Below, piece by piece: positions 6,722-15,712 of a stretch of 33,243 nt of DNA. The position numbers were made by a program, and so were the translations under genes. Source of the stretch: Fervidifonticultor_A sp037443565 (GTDB lineage Bacteria; Sysuimicrobiota; Sysuimicrobiia; Sysuimicrobiales; Humicultoraceae); the NCBI GenBank assembly GCA_037443565.1, contig JBBIOB010000032.1, forward strand, positions 1 to 33,243. Direction: 5' to 3'. Numbering within the stretch: the stretch's first letter is position 1; each line of letters opens with the position of its first letter. The notes under the pieces are model-generated. The model had not been told where the DNA came from. It saw only the letters and a list, made by a program, of their open reading frames with translations, and ran no database searches.

Positions 6722-8151
6722 CGGTCTGTTGCCAACCGACGCAGACTGCCGTCTGCAAAGATCCGCTCGCCGCGCGCCACCGCCGCCCGGAGCAGGGGGA
6801 GCTTGAGGAAGAGCCCCAGGAACTTGGTCTCGATGACGCTTTCCAGAATCCGTCCGGTGGTGGAATCGACACACCAGGCCAGGCCATACGGCAACGCGTA
6901 TCGCGCGAGCACCTCCGCCTCCAGCAAGTCCACGGCCTCCAACCAGCGCGTCTGGCGCGTGAGCTCGGCCAGCTTGAGGAGATTCACGGCCAGATCCACG
7001 TGCGCGTCGAGCAGTGCCGGTCCTCCGTCCCGATTCGGGATCGCGCCGACCCTACCACGCCGAACCAGCCAGGCCTGCGCGGCGGAGGCCGCCGCGCTCA
7101 AAGCCTCCTCGTCCGACAGATCGTAGGCCAGGTCAAGCAGGGCTTCGATGACCGTGTTGTTGCCGACGAGGGCGACCTCGCGGGGCGGGCCGACGCCCGG
7201 CCAGTACTCGGCGAACCGTCCGTCAGGCACACGGAACGTCCCGAGCAGTGTCCGCTTCCACCGCTGCAGGACATCGCGGAGCCAGACCTCCCCGGTGAGG
7301 CGATAGAGCGCGAGCAGGCCGAAGACGAGGTGCGCACTGCCCTTCGCGATGACGGAGCCGTCGGACGGCGGGCGCCCCCGCAGTCGGAAGAGCATGTCGA
7401 TGAGCGGCATCAGCCGATCGCCCCACGGACTGGTGGCGCACCGCATGGGGAAGAAACCGGCACGCGCGAACACCGGGTGGTCTGCGAACCCGCGTGCCAT
7501 CTCCACCGCCCAGGCGACGCCCCCATCGGGCGAGTGCGTCCACCGATCCTCGGCCGGGGCACCGGAGGAGACACCGCTTGCCACCCCGGATGGCCGCATC
7601 ACGGCCAGCGATTCGATCCACATCCCTGCCAGCATGGGATTGCTGATCGGTACCATCAGGGTCGGGGCACCAAACCGCCACACGGCATAGACAGGCAGGC
7701 GGTGGCGACCACACGCGAAGCGCCAGACGCCGCGGGCGAACCGCTGAAGCGCACAGTGCATGCCGGGATCGTCCGTGAGACGGGCGAGTTCCGCGATCCC
7801 CCAGAGCGCGTCCGTCGCGGGCGGAGCCGCGAATACGGCGCGCAGCAGCCGGCCCGGGAAGCCCGACTCCGCGGCGAAGACTCGCACCAGGCCGTCGTTG
7901 CCCTGGACAAGCTCCACCGCGCGGCGCACCTGCTCTCGGCTCCATGCGCGCAGGACCTCGTCGCCAGTCGCCTGCCCCAGCAGAAACACGTACTGGACGT
8001 AGTCGCCCAGATCGCTGACGGCGGGCCGTGGGTCCACGATCCGCCCGCGCGCACTATCGACCTTTCGAGCGAGCAACCCCAGAGGGCCGCAGTACCGTTT
8101 CTGCAGGAGGCCCGCGATGGTTCGTGCCTGGGCAAGACCCTCGCTCCTCAC
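6718..8151 (-). CDS. Unassigned glycan-cluster protein, probably an all-alpha (alpha/alpha)n toroid
   Basis: 477 residues and not firmly recognised. The sequence is mostly helical, with repeated helix-pair stretches such as ALWGIAELARLTDDPGM, LLALYRLTGEVWLRDVLQRW, NTVIEALLDLAYDLSDEEAL and HVDLAVNLLKLAELT. These resemble six-hairpin glycosidase-like proteins (lyases, C5-epimerases, unsaturated glucuronyl hydrolases). No signal peptide is evident, so a cytosolic role on a lipid-linked or nucleotide-linked sugar is possible. The GTG at 8151-8149 overlaps the CapK-like stop as GTGA. The frame is open much farther upstream, but that part is the antisense of the CapK-like gene. Catalytic residues cannot be named. 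Confidence 0.75.
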   Translation of the reverse strand: MRSEGLAQARTIAGLLQKRYCGPLGLLARKVDSARGRIVDPRPAVSDLGDYVQYVFLLGQATGDEVLRAWSREQVRRAVELVQGNDGLVRVFAAESGFPGRLLRAVFAAPPATDALWGIAELARLTDDPGMHCALQRFARGVWRFACGRHRLPVYAVWRFGAPTLMVPISNPMLAGMWIESLAVMRPSGVASGVSSGAPAEDRWTHSPDGGVAWAVEMARGFADHPVFARAGFFPMRCATSPWGDRLMPLIDMLFRLRGRPPSDGSVIAKGSAHLVFGLLALYRLTGEVWLRDVLQRWKRTLLGTFRVPDGRFAEYWPGVGPPREVALVGNNTVIEALLDLAYDLSDEEALSAAASAAQAWLVRRGRVGAIPNRDGGPALLDAHVDLAVNLLKLAELTRQTRWLEAVDLLEAEVLARYALPYGLAWCVDSTTGRILESVIETKFLGLFLKLPLLRAAVARGERIFADGSLRRLATDR

Positions 8152-9521
8152 GGCTCGGCCGTGCTCCGGGCGGCAAGCCGCTTCAAGACCGGGCGCTTGC
8201 CAGACGGCTCGCGGGGGATGCGCGCCCGAGGGACGACGCGGATCTCGATCTCCGGCCCCAGCACCCCTGCCAGGTAGCCGCGCAGTTCCTCTTGGCGATC
8301 GGGCCCATAGGGCCCGCGTGGAACCACCACGATGTCGAGCCGCTGCGGCGACGCCTGCTGGAACTGGTACTCCCACACCAGGTCCATGTGAAGGCGCATG
8401 TACCGCTGCAGCACCAGTACGGGCATATGGCGCCCCGTAGGCATCAGGATCCACTCCGCTGCGCGCCCATCCAGGGTTGCCAGGAGTGGGCCCGTGCGCC
8501 CGCACGGGCACGGCTCGTCGGTCAGGCTGCCGAGGTCGCCAACCTCGTAGCGGATGATGGGCATGACACGACTGCGCAGGTCGGTGACCAGAAGCCGGCC
8601 GTGGGATGCCGGCGGCACGGCCCGGTCCCCGATACCACCGCCAACCACTTCGACCGCGACCGCCTCGGTCGTCACGTGCCACCGCCCGTGCGCGCACGTC
8701 TGGGCGATGGCCCCGGGAAATTCGGTACACCCATATCGGGAGAAGATGGGCACTCGGAAGGCCTCGGTGACCAGCGCCCGCGTATCCCCGTCCATGTGCT
8801 CCGCCGTGTAGAAGATGCAGCGCAGCGGCAGCGGGATCCGCTGCGGGGCATCCAGGACGAGCCGCGCCAGGATGTGGAGCAGGCTTGGGTATCCATAGAG
8901 CACCACGGGCTGGCTGCGCCTCAGGACAGCCAGCGCCAGGCGCGGGTCGTAGTTATAGAGCGCCTCTACAGGGAAGTAGGTGGTCCCGACCGCCCGGTGC
9001 CACCATCGCCCGCGACGCTGCCCATCGTGCGACGTGCGGAGCATCAGGATGGCCATGGGATCAGCGATGCTGACCCCCGCCCACTCCAGGGCCTGCCACA
9101 TGCTCGCCTGGTCGAACGGCATTGTCCGCCGGTCCCGGAAGAACGTCAACGGGGTTGCCGTAGTACCCGAAGTGACGGCGCGCAGGCGATCGCGCGGATC
9201 GGCGGCGTGTGAGACGAGCTCGCTCAGGTTGGCCTTGATATCTGCGCGTGTGAGCAGGGGCAGGCGCGGCAGGTCGTGGATTCCGCGGATGGCCCCTGGA
9301 GTGACGCCGGCCTCATCCATCGCGCGCTTGTAGTGCGGGACGGTATCGTATGCCCAGTGGATCAACGCCTGCAGCCGCGCGTCCTGCCGCGACCTGAGCA
9401 CGGCGGGGTCGGTCTGCTCCGTCGTCCGCAGCACGGCGTGCTCGCGTAGCGCCTCACGGCGCAGCAGGCGCAAGGCGACCGGAACCAACGCGGATCGGAC
9501 TGCGGCGCGTCCTGACATCAC
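8148..9521 (-). CDS. CapK/PaaK-like adenylate-forming enzyme (copy 1)
   Basis: 457 residues of the phenylacetate-CoA ligase/CapK family, which activates a carboxylic acid as an acyl-AMP. Seen: WAYDTVPHYK near 56-64 (the usual family N-terminal motif), the ATP loop TSGTTATP at 117-124, a Tyr-Gly-Cys-Thr-Glu AMP-binding motif (RYGCTEFPG), TDLRSRVMPIIRYEVGD, a CPCGRTGPL Cys motif typical of PaaK proteins, and a C-terminal domain ending GKRPVLKR with the likely catalytic Lys. The start is GTG 9521 (overlapping the previous stop) or the adjacent ATG 9518. In a glycan cluster it may activate an acid used to decorate the polymer. The substrate is unknown. It is a clear paralogue of 13064-14428. Confidence 0.88.
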   Translation of the reverse strand: MMSGRAAVRSALVPVALRLLRREALREHAVLRTTEQTDPAVLRSRQDARLQALIHWAYDTVPHYKRAMDEAGVTPGAIRGIHDLPRLPLLTRADIKANLSELVSHAADPRDRLRAVTSGTTATPLTFFRDRRTMPFDQASMWQALEWAGVSIADPMAILMLRTSHDGQRRGRWWHRAVGTTYFPVEALYNYDPRLALAVLRRSQPVVLYGYPSLLHILARLVLDAPQRIPLPLRCIFYTAEHMDGDTRALVTEAFRVPIFSRYGCTEFPGAIAQTCAHGRWHVTTEAVAVEVVGGGIGDRAVPPASHGRLLVTDLRSRVMPIIRYEVGDLGSLTDEPCPCGRTGPLLATLDGRAAEWILMPTGRHMPVLVLQRYMRLHMDLVWEYQFQQASPQRLDIVVVPRGPYGPDRQEELRGYLAGVLGPEIEIRVVPRARIPREPSGKRPVLKRLAARSTAEP

Positions 9522-10630
9522 AACGACCTGCCAACGGCGAGGGTGTAGACGTCCAGCATGTCGCGCGCCATTCGCTCCAGGGTGAAGTGCTCGGCGACGC
9601 GCGCCCGACCCGCGCGACCCATGCGTCGGGCGGCCTCCGCATCGCGTAAGAGCTCTAGCACGGCGTCCGCCAGGGCCGGGGGGTCCTCTGGAGGCACCAG
9701 GACGCCGGTCACGCCGTCTGCGACCAGTTCGGTCAGCGGAGCGATCCGCGGTGCCACCACGGGCTTGCCGGCCGCCATGGCCTCCAGGACCGCCAGGCCG
9801 AACCCCTCGGATCGGGCGGCGGTGACGAAGACGTCGACGGCGTGCAGCAGCGAGGGGACATCATCGGAGAACCCGACCAGGCGAACGGCTCGACCCAGGT
9901 CCAGACCCTGAATCAGCGCCTCCAACCGTTGTCGGTAGCCCCACAGATCGGCGCCCGCGATCACCAACCTCGCCTCTGGCGCTTCGCGCAGGATGTCCGG
10001 CATCGCGCGGATCACGATGTCGTGTCCTTTGACTGGCTCGAGACGTCCGACCACGCCAATGATCGGACCGTCGCCGGATCCCCAGGTTGCCGGCAGGCCC
10101 CCGCGGGGAGGTCCGCAGGCACCAAGCTCGACACCGTGCCGCACCACGACAGTGCGGTCCGCGGGCAGACGGCGTGTGTTGACAAGCCAGGACCGCACGG
10201 CCTCGGATGGGGCGACGACGACCGCAGCCCGATGCCACAGTCGCTCCAGGAGCGGCAACGCCTGACGCCCGGCCCAGTGCGTATCGTAGATCCCGTGGAC
10301 GGTGACCACCCAGGGCCCTGACCCGCGCGCCAGTGCCCCCACGAGGTCGGCGCGGGGGAGGTGCGTGTGGAGGAGGTCCAGCCGCTCGCGGGCCAGCCGC
10401 GCAACAGCGGTCAGGTCCTCTATGCCCGGCACCGCCATACGGCTCAGGCGGATGACCCGTATGCCAGCGCGGGCGAAGGCTTCCGCAAGCGAGGGCAGGC
10501 CACGGATGCCCTCGCGCAGGCACGCCACCGTCACGCCAACCCCATGCGACTGCAACGCGCCGGCGAGCGCCAGCACGTGTCGCTCGGCGCCGCCCGTGGC
10601 CAGGGTCTTGACAACCTGCAGCACCCTCAC
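9518..10630 (-). CDS. GT4-family glycosyltransferase
   Basis: 370 residues, GT-B fold. Seen: MRVLQVVKTLATGGAERHVL with the N-terminal Gly-Gly-Ala-Glu typical of GT4, LLHTHLPRADLVG, HGIYDTHW, the C-domain opening IIGVVGRLEPVKGHD with the donor-phosphate Arg/Lys pair, and SEGFGLAVLEAMAAGKPVVAP carrying the E-x7-E donor motif. The start is GTG 10630, overlapping the previous gene's stop as GTGA, and the end overlaps copy 1 of the CapK-like gene. Probably a cytoplasmic-face enzyme that adds one sugar to the lipid-linked repeat unit. The sugar is unknown. Confidence 0.93.
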   Translation of the reverse strand: MRVLQVVKTLATGGAERHVLALAGALQSHGVGVTVACLREGIRGLPSLAEAFARAGIRVIRLSRMAVPGIEDLTAVARLARERLDLLHTHLPRADLVGALARGSGPWVVTVHGIYDTHWAGRQALPLLERLWHRAAVVVAPSEAVRSWLVNTRRLPADRTVVVRHGVELGACGPPRGGLPATWGSGDGPIIGVVGRLEPVKGHDIVIRAMPDILREAPEARLVIAGADLWGYRQRLEALIQGLDLGRAVRLVGFSDDVPSLLHAVDVFVTAARSEGFGLAVLEAMAAGKPVVAPRIAPLTELVADGVTGVLVPPEDPPALADAVLELLRDAEAARRMGRAGRARVAEHFTLERMARDMLDVYTLAVGRSL

Positions 10631-11793
10631 CGCAACCCCGATTCCCGCGCCGGCAACGCCGCGCAGAGGACACCCTCCAGTTCGTCCATCATGCGGGCGT
10701 GGGTGAAGCGGGCCGCGGCGCGCTGAGCACCGGCCGCCAGACGCGCCCGCTCCTCTGGGGAGCTTGCCAGCGCGGCGACCACGCGGCGCAATCCTTCCTC
10801 GTCATCCGGGGGGATCAGGCAGCCGCTCTCTCCGTCGCGGAGAATCTCAGGCGTCCCCCCTACGGCTGTGGCCACGACCGGAAGGCCCAGCGTCATGGCC
10901 TCCAGCACGACGTGGGGCACCCCTTCCCATCGCGAGTACAAGACGAAGACGTCCCCGCCAGCCATGATCCCCAACGCCTCGGTCCGCGGCCGCTGGCCGA
11001 CGAACTCCACACGGGAGGCCGCGCCCACCTCGCGGGCCCATCGCTCGAGCCGCGGCCGTTCCGGACCGTCTCCGACAATGACGAGCCCCACGTCGGGGAG
11101 GTCCGCGACGACGCTGATCACCCGATCCACCTGCTTCCACGGCACGAGCCGCGCCACCACGACCACGACGACGGGCGCGGGGAGCGGCGGACGGATCGCG
11201 ACCACTCCGATCGGCAGCTCGACACTATTGTAGAGGACGCGCAGGCGTTCGACCGGTATCCCCCACTGCGAGACCCATCGTAGCATGTACCGCGAATGGA
11301 CGATGATGGTGGAGGCCTGTCGGGTCCACCACGTCCGGAACCACCGGAGCAGCTCGACGCGCGCGCCGTAACGGCGCTGCTGGAAGTCCTCAAACGTGTC
11401 CCGCGTCCATCCCAGCAGCGTCGCGCGTTCCCAGGCGAGATCACCGACAACTTTCAGCACGAGAGGTCGCCGCAGGATCCAGTTTGCCGCCACCGTCTCC
11501 AGGGCCAGTCCGTACGCCAGGAGCACGTCCGCGTCCCGACCCACCCTGATGATGGCCGCGGCCGTCCGGATCCAGCGCCACGGCCGCCACAGGTGCCGCG
11601 GTAGGCGCACCACGGCATAGCGGCGGCGGCCGTCCGTCGCATCAGGCCCGTCGCTCACGCAGAGGACCGTCACCCGGTGGCCCCGAGCCGTCTGGGCCTC
11701 GGCGACCAGGGGGACGGCCGTAGCGTGCCCACCGATGTCAGGGGGAAAGACGGGAGTGACGATCAGGATCCTCAGCCGACGTCCGGCCGCCAT
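10627..11793 (-). CDS. GT4-family glycosyltransferase
   Basis: 388 residues, GT-B fold. Seen: LRILIVTPVFPPDIGGHATAV at the N-terminus, a full N-domain to about residue 185, VVVVVARLVPWKQVDRVI at the start of the donor domain, LVIVGDGPERPRL, and SRWEGVPHVVLEAMTLGLPVVATAVGG with the donor-site Glu pair. The ATG at 11793-11791 has a GAGGAGGGG site upstream and overlaps the end of the flippase by 22 nt. The open frame upstream of it is antisense to the flippase and was discarded. Together with 9518-10630 and 5558-6721 it gives three different GT4 enzymes in the cluster, so the repeat unit probably has at least three further sugars. Confidence 0.93.
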   Translation of the reverse strand: MAAGRRLRILIVTPVFPPDIGGHATAVPLVAEAQTARGHRVTVLCVSDGPDATDGRRRYAVVRLPRHLWRPWRWIRTAAAIIRVGRDADVLLAYGLALETVAANWILRRPLVLKVVGDLAWERATLLGWTRDTFEDFQQRRYGARVELLRWFRTWWTRQASTIIVHSRYMLRWVSQWGIPVERLRVLYNSVELPIGVVAIRPPLPAPVVVVVVARLVPWKQVDRVISVVADLPDVGLVIVGDGPERPRLERWAREVGAASRVEFVGQRPRTEALGIMAGGDVFVLYSRWEGVPHVVLEAMTLGLPVVATAVGGTPEILRDGESGCLIPPDDEEGLRRVVAALASSPEERARLAAGAQRAAARFTHARMMDELEGVLCAALPARESGLR

Positions 11794-13064
11794 CCGACCC
11801 GATTCCCCTCCTCTCCACCAGGAGGCGTCTGCCTGCCCTTGGGAGTGGTCCGCACCAACCACCAGCCCAACGCTGATGGCCATGCCCGCGCCGCACTCCT
11901 GGCGATCGCGGCCCCTGTGAGGCCGAAACGTGGGACGAGAAGCCCAAGCCCGAGGATCTCCACCAGAAGCGAGGAGATCACCAACCGGTACTGCGCGGCG
12001 GTCGCCGCCCTGGCGGCCAGGAACGTCTTGAACTGGCTCCCCGCAAAGGCGACCACCGTCCCCGCCACCAGGATCTGTCCATAGGGGACGCTCGCGCGAT
12101 ACTGATGCGTGAACAACCAGGGGATGACGATGGGGAGCGCGAGGATGGTGGCCGCACCCGCCAGGGCCATCGCCGGTACGCCGACGATCAGTGTCCGCCG
12201 GAGGATCGCCCGCGCATCGGCCTCGTCGGCCGCGGCCAGGCGCGGCAACCACTGCATGTTGAGGATGTGCGTGGCCTGCCGAAAGGCCTCCGCCCACGCG
12301 GCAGCGATCGCAAAGACCGCCAGGTCGGCCGGTCCGAGCAGGGTGCCGACGACCAGCCGCGTCAGATGGTAGTGCACAATCGAGACCAGATGGACCCCGG
12401 ACACACGGCGGCCATAGCGCAGCCCGTCGTCATCAATCGGGGAGTCGCGTGCCACCCGCCGAGCCGCGGTGCCGGAAAAGAGGACATGAAGGAGGGCGAC
12501 CGTGGCGAGCGACGCAAGGACGGCGACCTCGACGCGACCGTCGAAGTGCAGCACGGCGACAATCAGCGGAGTTGGAACCACGACCTCCGCCGCCTGCAGC
12601 AGCCCGTACCGGCGGAACTCCTGCTTCCCGGCCAGAAATGCCATGTACGTATCCATGGCGGCGACCATCGGAAACAGCGGCGCCGCGATCAGCACCAAGC
12701 GTGCCATTTCGGGCTGGCCGTGCGACGCGAACACCCCCGCGAGCCCGAGGAGTGCGACCACGCCCAGCAGCGAGAACCGGAGGCGATCCGCCGAGGCCGG
12801 CGCCAGGGTGCGCTCGTAGCCCTGCGCGACCGCCCGCGTCACCGCGACGCTCATTCCGGGCAGGGAGAAGAGGGTGAGTAGACCCAAGAGGGTCAGCAGG
12901 TATTGATATCGCCCGAACGCTCCGGGCTCCGAGAGCCGCGCAAAGGCGACGGCCACGGCCAGGCGCCCAAGGAAGATCACGCCCTGTGCTCCTACCAGGG
13001 AGGTGGTGTCGCGGGCAAACCGGCCGAGGTCGGCGGGGCGTGACACCGTTCGGCGCCGGCCCAT
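11772..13064 (-). CDS. Wzx-type polysaccharide flippase (MOP superfamily)
   Basis: 430 residues with about 12 hydrophobic segments spread along the length, from LVGAQGVIFLGRLAVAVAFA near 23 to LVEILGLGLLVPRFGLTG near the end. Its length fits the RfbX/Wzx branch. It would move undecaprenyl-linked repeat units across the inner membrane. Seen: PGAFGRYQYLL, the usual Gly-x-Tyr segment after TM1, and PRFGLTGAAIA close to the C-terminus as in many flippases. The start ATG 13064 shares one base with the stop of the neighbouring CapK-like gene (TGATG). It sits among glycosyltransferases, as Wzx genes usually do. Confidence 0.88.
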   Translation of the reverse strand: MGRRRTVSRPADLGRFARDTTSLVGAQGVIFLGRLAVAVAFARLSEPGAFGRYQYLLTLLGLLTLFSLPGMSVAVTRAVAQGYERTLAPASADRLRFSLLGVVALLGLAGVFASHGQPEMARLVLIAAPLFPMVAAMDTYMAFLAGKQEFRRYGLLQAAEVVVPTPLIVAVLHFDGRVEVAVLASLATVALLHVLFSGTAARRVARDSPIDDDGLRYGRRVSGVHLVSIVHYHLTRLVVGTLLGPADLAVFAIAAAWAEAFRQATHILNMQWLPRLAAADEADARAILRRTLIVGVPAMALAGAATILALPIVIPWLFTHQYRASVPYGQILVAGTVVAFAGSQFKTFLAARAATAAQYRLVISSLLVEILGLGLLVPRFGLTGAAIARSAARAWPSALGWWLVRTTPKGRQTPPGGEEGNRVGWRPDVG

Positions 13065-14428
13065 CAGGGGCTGTCCACCATGGTCAGCAGGCGTTTGATC
13101 ACAGGCTGCTTCTCCGACGCCTCGCGGGGGATGGCGGCGACCGGGACGACGCGCACGGCCATGCTGGATCCGAGCAGGCTCTTGATGTCGGCCGCGAGCA
13201 CCTCCCTGTGCGTCGGTCCCATTGACTCCTGGGGTACCACCCAGATGTCGAGTGCCTCCGGCCGCTCCTGCCGAAACTGGTACTCCCACACGAGGTCGGC
13301 GTAGCGGTGCATCCTCCGCTGGAGTGCCCCTGACGGGACCTGTCGGCCCGCCGGGGTTTGGATGAACTCCGACGCCCGGCCCGAGAGCGCGCCGAGTGCT
13401 GGCCACGTGCATCCGCAGGGGCACGCCTCGTGGCTCCCCGCGACCGCCAGATCGGCCAGCTCATAACGGAGCAGCGGCATGACACGATTCCGCAGATCCG
13501 TGATGATTACGCGTCCTCTCGCCGCGGGGACCGCGATCCGTTCGCCCGATCCACCAGTCGCGACCTCGACGACGAACCCTTCCGTGAGAATGTGCCAGCG
13601 GCCGGCCGTGCACGTCTGGGCAGTCGCACCGGAGAACTCTTTGCAGCCATATCGGCTGAAGATGGGTACACCAAACGCCCTCGACAACAGGTCCCGCGTT
13701 TCCTCACGCATCTGCTCGCCAGTATAGATGATGCACCGGGGGCGTACGCGGAGTGAGCGGTCGGCTGTGAGCACCATGCGCGCCAGCATGCGCAGCCTGC
13801 TGGGATGGCCGTAGAGGAAGATCGGTTGAACGCGTTCCAGGAGCGCGAAGGCCGCCGGCGCATCCTGGGTGAACAGTAACTCCGCGGGGAAGTACAGGCT
13901 GCCCGTCATACGGTACCACCAGGTGGCCCGGCGGGCGTTGCCCCTGAACACCGCCATCGTGTCTCGCGGCGACACACCGGCCCACGCCAGCGTCTGCCAG
14001 AGGCTGGCTTGTTCAAAAGGGAAGGTCCGCCGGTCCCGGTAGAAGCGCACCGGAACGCCTGTGGCCCCGGAGGTCCCGGTCGGCACCAGGTCCCGAGGTC
14101 GCGCGGATCGCGAGACGAGCTCCTCCAGTGAGACTTTCAGGTCGCGTCGGGTCAGTACCGGCAGGCGCGGGAGATCGGCCACCGTCTGGATCGCGCCCGG
14201 CGGCACGCCCGCGTCATCCATCACGCGCCGGTAGTACGGCACGGTGTCGTACGCCCAGCGCACGATAGCCCGCAGGCGCGCGTCCTGGCGGGCCGCAAGG
14301 TCTGCGGGGCTGGCCCGCTCGAGCGCCCGCAACATCCGGAGTTCCCTCAGCGCGGGCGCGCGGAGCAGCCGAATCGCCGCCGGAAAGAGCACCGAGCGGA
14401 CAAGCAGCGCTCGCGCGTGACGGGTCAC
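13064..14428 (-). CDS. CapK/PaaK-like adenylate-forming enzyme (copy 2)
   Basis: 454 residues, aligning along its whole length with 8148-9521. Shared blocks: WAYDTVPYYRRVMDDAGV, LPRLPVLTRRDLK, the ATP loop TSGATG at 119-124 (Ala where copy 1 has Thr), FSRYGCKEFSGATAQTC, ITDLRNRVMPLLRYELADL, CPCGCTWPALG and IPREASEKQPVIKR. The last replaces the usual GKRP with EKQP before the terminal Lys. The start is GTG 14428, ten bases after the stop of the transporter remnant. Probably activates a small organic acid as an adenylate or CoA ester for glycan decoration. The divergence suggests an old duplication with different substrates. Confidence 0.88.
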   Translation of the reverse strand: MTRHARALLVRSVLFPAAIRLLRAPALRELRMLRALERASPADLAARQDARLRAIVRWAYDTVPYYRRVMDDAGVPPGAIQTVADLPRLPVLTRRDLKVSLEELVSRSARPRDLVPTGTSGATGVPVRFYRDRRTFPFEQASLWQTLAWAGVSPRDTMAVFRGNARRATWWYRMTGSLYFPAELLFTQDAPAAFALLERVQPIFLYGHPSRLRMLARMVLTADRSLRVRPRCIIYTGEQMREETRDLLSRAFGVPIFSRYGCKEFSGATAQTCTAGRWHILTEGFVVEVATGGSGERIAVPAARGRVIITDLRNRVMPLLRYELADLAVAGSHEACPCGCTWPALGALSGRASEFIQTPAGRQVPSGALQRRMHRYADLVWEYQFRQERPEALDIWVVPQESMGPTHREVLAADIKSLLGSSMAVRVVPVAAIPREASEKQPVIKRLLTMVDSP

Positions 14429-14438
14429 CGTGACACGC

Positions 14439-15290
14439 TCACGGCCGCCGGATCCGGATCGTCTCGGGCCAAAACTGGTTGTTCCGCCCGTGGACCATGC
14501 TGACCACCGGGTCGCGCCAGGCGGCGACGGCCACCTGGTTTGAGAGCGGGATGATGGGCAGGTCGGTCATGAGCTGCCGGTGGATCCGCTCGTAGAGGGC
14601 CCGTCGCCGCGCGGGATCAGTCTCCCGCCGGGCCGCCGCAATGAGGTCGTCCGCGGCGGCATACCCGAAGTAGTTGAAGGCGGAAGGCGGCGCGGCGGCC
14701 GAGTGGAATCCCCTGGTGAAGAAGAGATCGGGATCGATTCCGCCGATCGAATCAACCGCGGCCTCGAAGTCGCGATTCATCTTCCGGTCGAGCGTTGCCG
14801 TCGCTTCCATGGGCTCCAGCACGACGTCGAGCCCCGCGGCCCGCCAGCCTGCCTCCACGATCTGGGCCAGAACGATCTCGAGGTCGCGGGTCTGGTGGAG
14901 CAGGCGGACGCGGAACCCGCGTGGGTACCCAGCCTCGGCCAGCAGGGCCCGCGTCCGCTGCTCGTTGTAGGCGTACCGAGGGACCGACCCCCCACCGCCC
15001 ACGAGATGCGGAGACCGGATGACTTCGGTGGGCATCTCGAGGCCCGGGAGGGCGGCCGCAATCTGCTGCCGGTTGATGGCGTACGACAACGCCCTGCGGA
15101 CCCGGACGTCCTGGGCAGGGGCGAACCGGGGGCTGAAGGCCACGTGGCGCAAGTTGTCGTATGCTACGACGCGCTCTGTCCCGACGCCCGACGCGCTCTG
15201 CAGCATCCGAACGGCCTCAGGGTTCCCGCGTGTCCAGATCACCTGGAACTCGCCCTTGATCAGCGCCGCGGCGGCGATGACTTCTTCGGC
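14439..15290 (-). pseudogene. C-terminal remnant of a peptide ABC-transporter binding protein (SBP family 5)
   Basis: About 280 residues of open frame that read as the second half of an oligopeptide/dipeptide-binding protein: FAPAQDVRVRRALSYAINRQQI (the family hallmark), YNEQRTRALLAEAGYPRGF, and the C-terminal RRALYERIHRQLMTDLPIIPL. Whole family members run about 500-550 residues with a signal peptide, and none is present here. Homology-like sequence begins near EEVIAAAALIKGEF (about 15290), where it meets the truncated dppB in another frame. The first usable start would be GTG 15242. Probably non-functional. Confidence 0.85.
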
Positions 15291-15559
15291 GATATGTAGG
15301 TGTAAGAGAGCCCCAGGTCTCCCCGGACGACCCGGCGGACGTACAGACCGAACTGAACGGGCATGGGGCGGTCGATCCCCAGGTCCTGCCGGACCTGGGC
15401 CAGGTAGGTCTCTGGCACGAACGCCTCGCTCCGGATGCGCGATAGGTAGGCGGTCACAGGGTCACCGGGGGTCAGCCGCACCAGGACGAACGCGACAACG
15501 AGCACCACCACGCTCTGCACGACCGCGGCGAGGAATCTGCGGGTGATGTAGACGCCCAT
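15260..15559 (-). pseudogene. N-terminal fragment of a DppB/OppB-type permease
   Basis: The ATG at 15559, with an AGGAG site upstream, begins a normal DppB N-terminus: ITRRFLAAVVQ, a transmembrane helix at about 9-28, RLTPGDPV at 28-35, then LGIDRPMPVQFGLYV and GDLGLSYTY at 80-88. After about residue 88 (near 15296) family similarity stops, and the frame reaches a stop at 15260 after 99 codons. Intact DppB proteins are about 310-340 residues with five or six helices. The rest of the permease, any partner permease and ATPases, and the first half of the binding protein are missing, so this is one side of a deletion junction. Confidence 0.87.
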
Positions 15560-15712
15560 CCTCAGGTGGGCTCCTGTCGAAACGTCCTCGCGGCGCACAT
15601 CACGCAGTAGACTTGAGGCTCACCCCGGCCGTTGCCGCTGCCCGTCGCGTGGCATGTCATGGGTGGTTCCCGCCGGCTCTGCAGAAACCCTTGCGGGTGA
15701 AGCCAGCAGCGA

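Noticed and set aside
8152..8730. N-terminal extension of the toroid-like protein
   Set aside because: The open frame continues upstream of GTG 8151, but this part overlaps the CapK-like gene and reads as Arg/Gly/Pro-rich nonsense.
11794..12297. N-terminal extension of the GT4 at 10627-11793
   Set aside because: It overlaps the flippase gene and has no glycosyltransferase features. The GT4 start motif begins just after ATG 11793.
15687..15698. Small hairpin with GCAA tetraloop after apt
   Set aside because: Only four base pairs and a weak TTTCT follow. Too weak to call a terminator.
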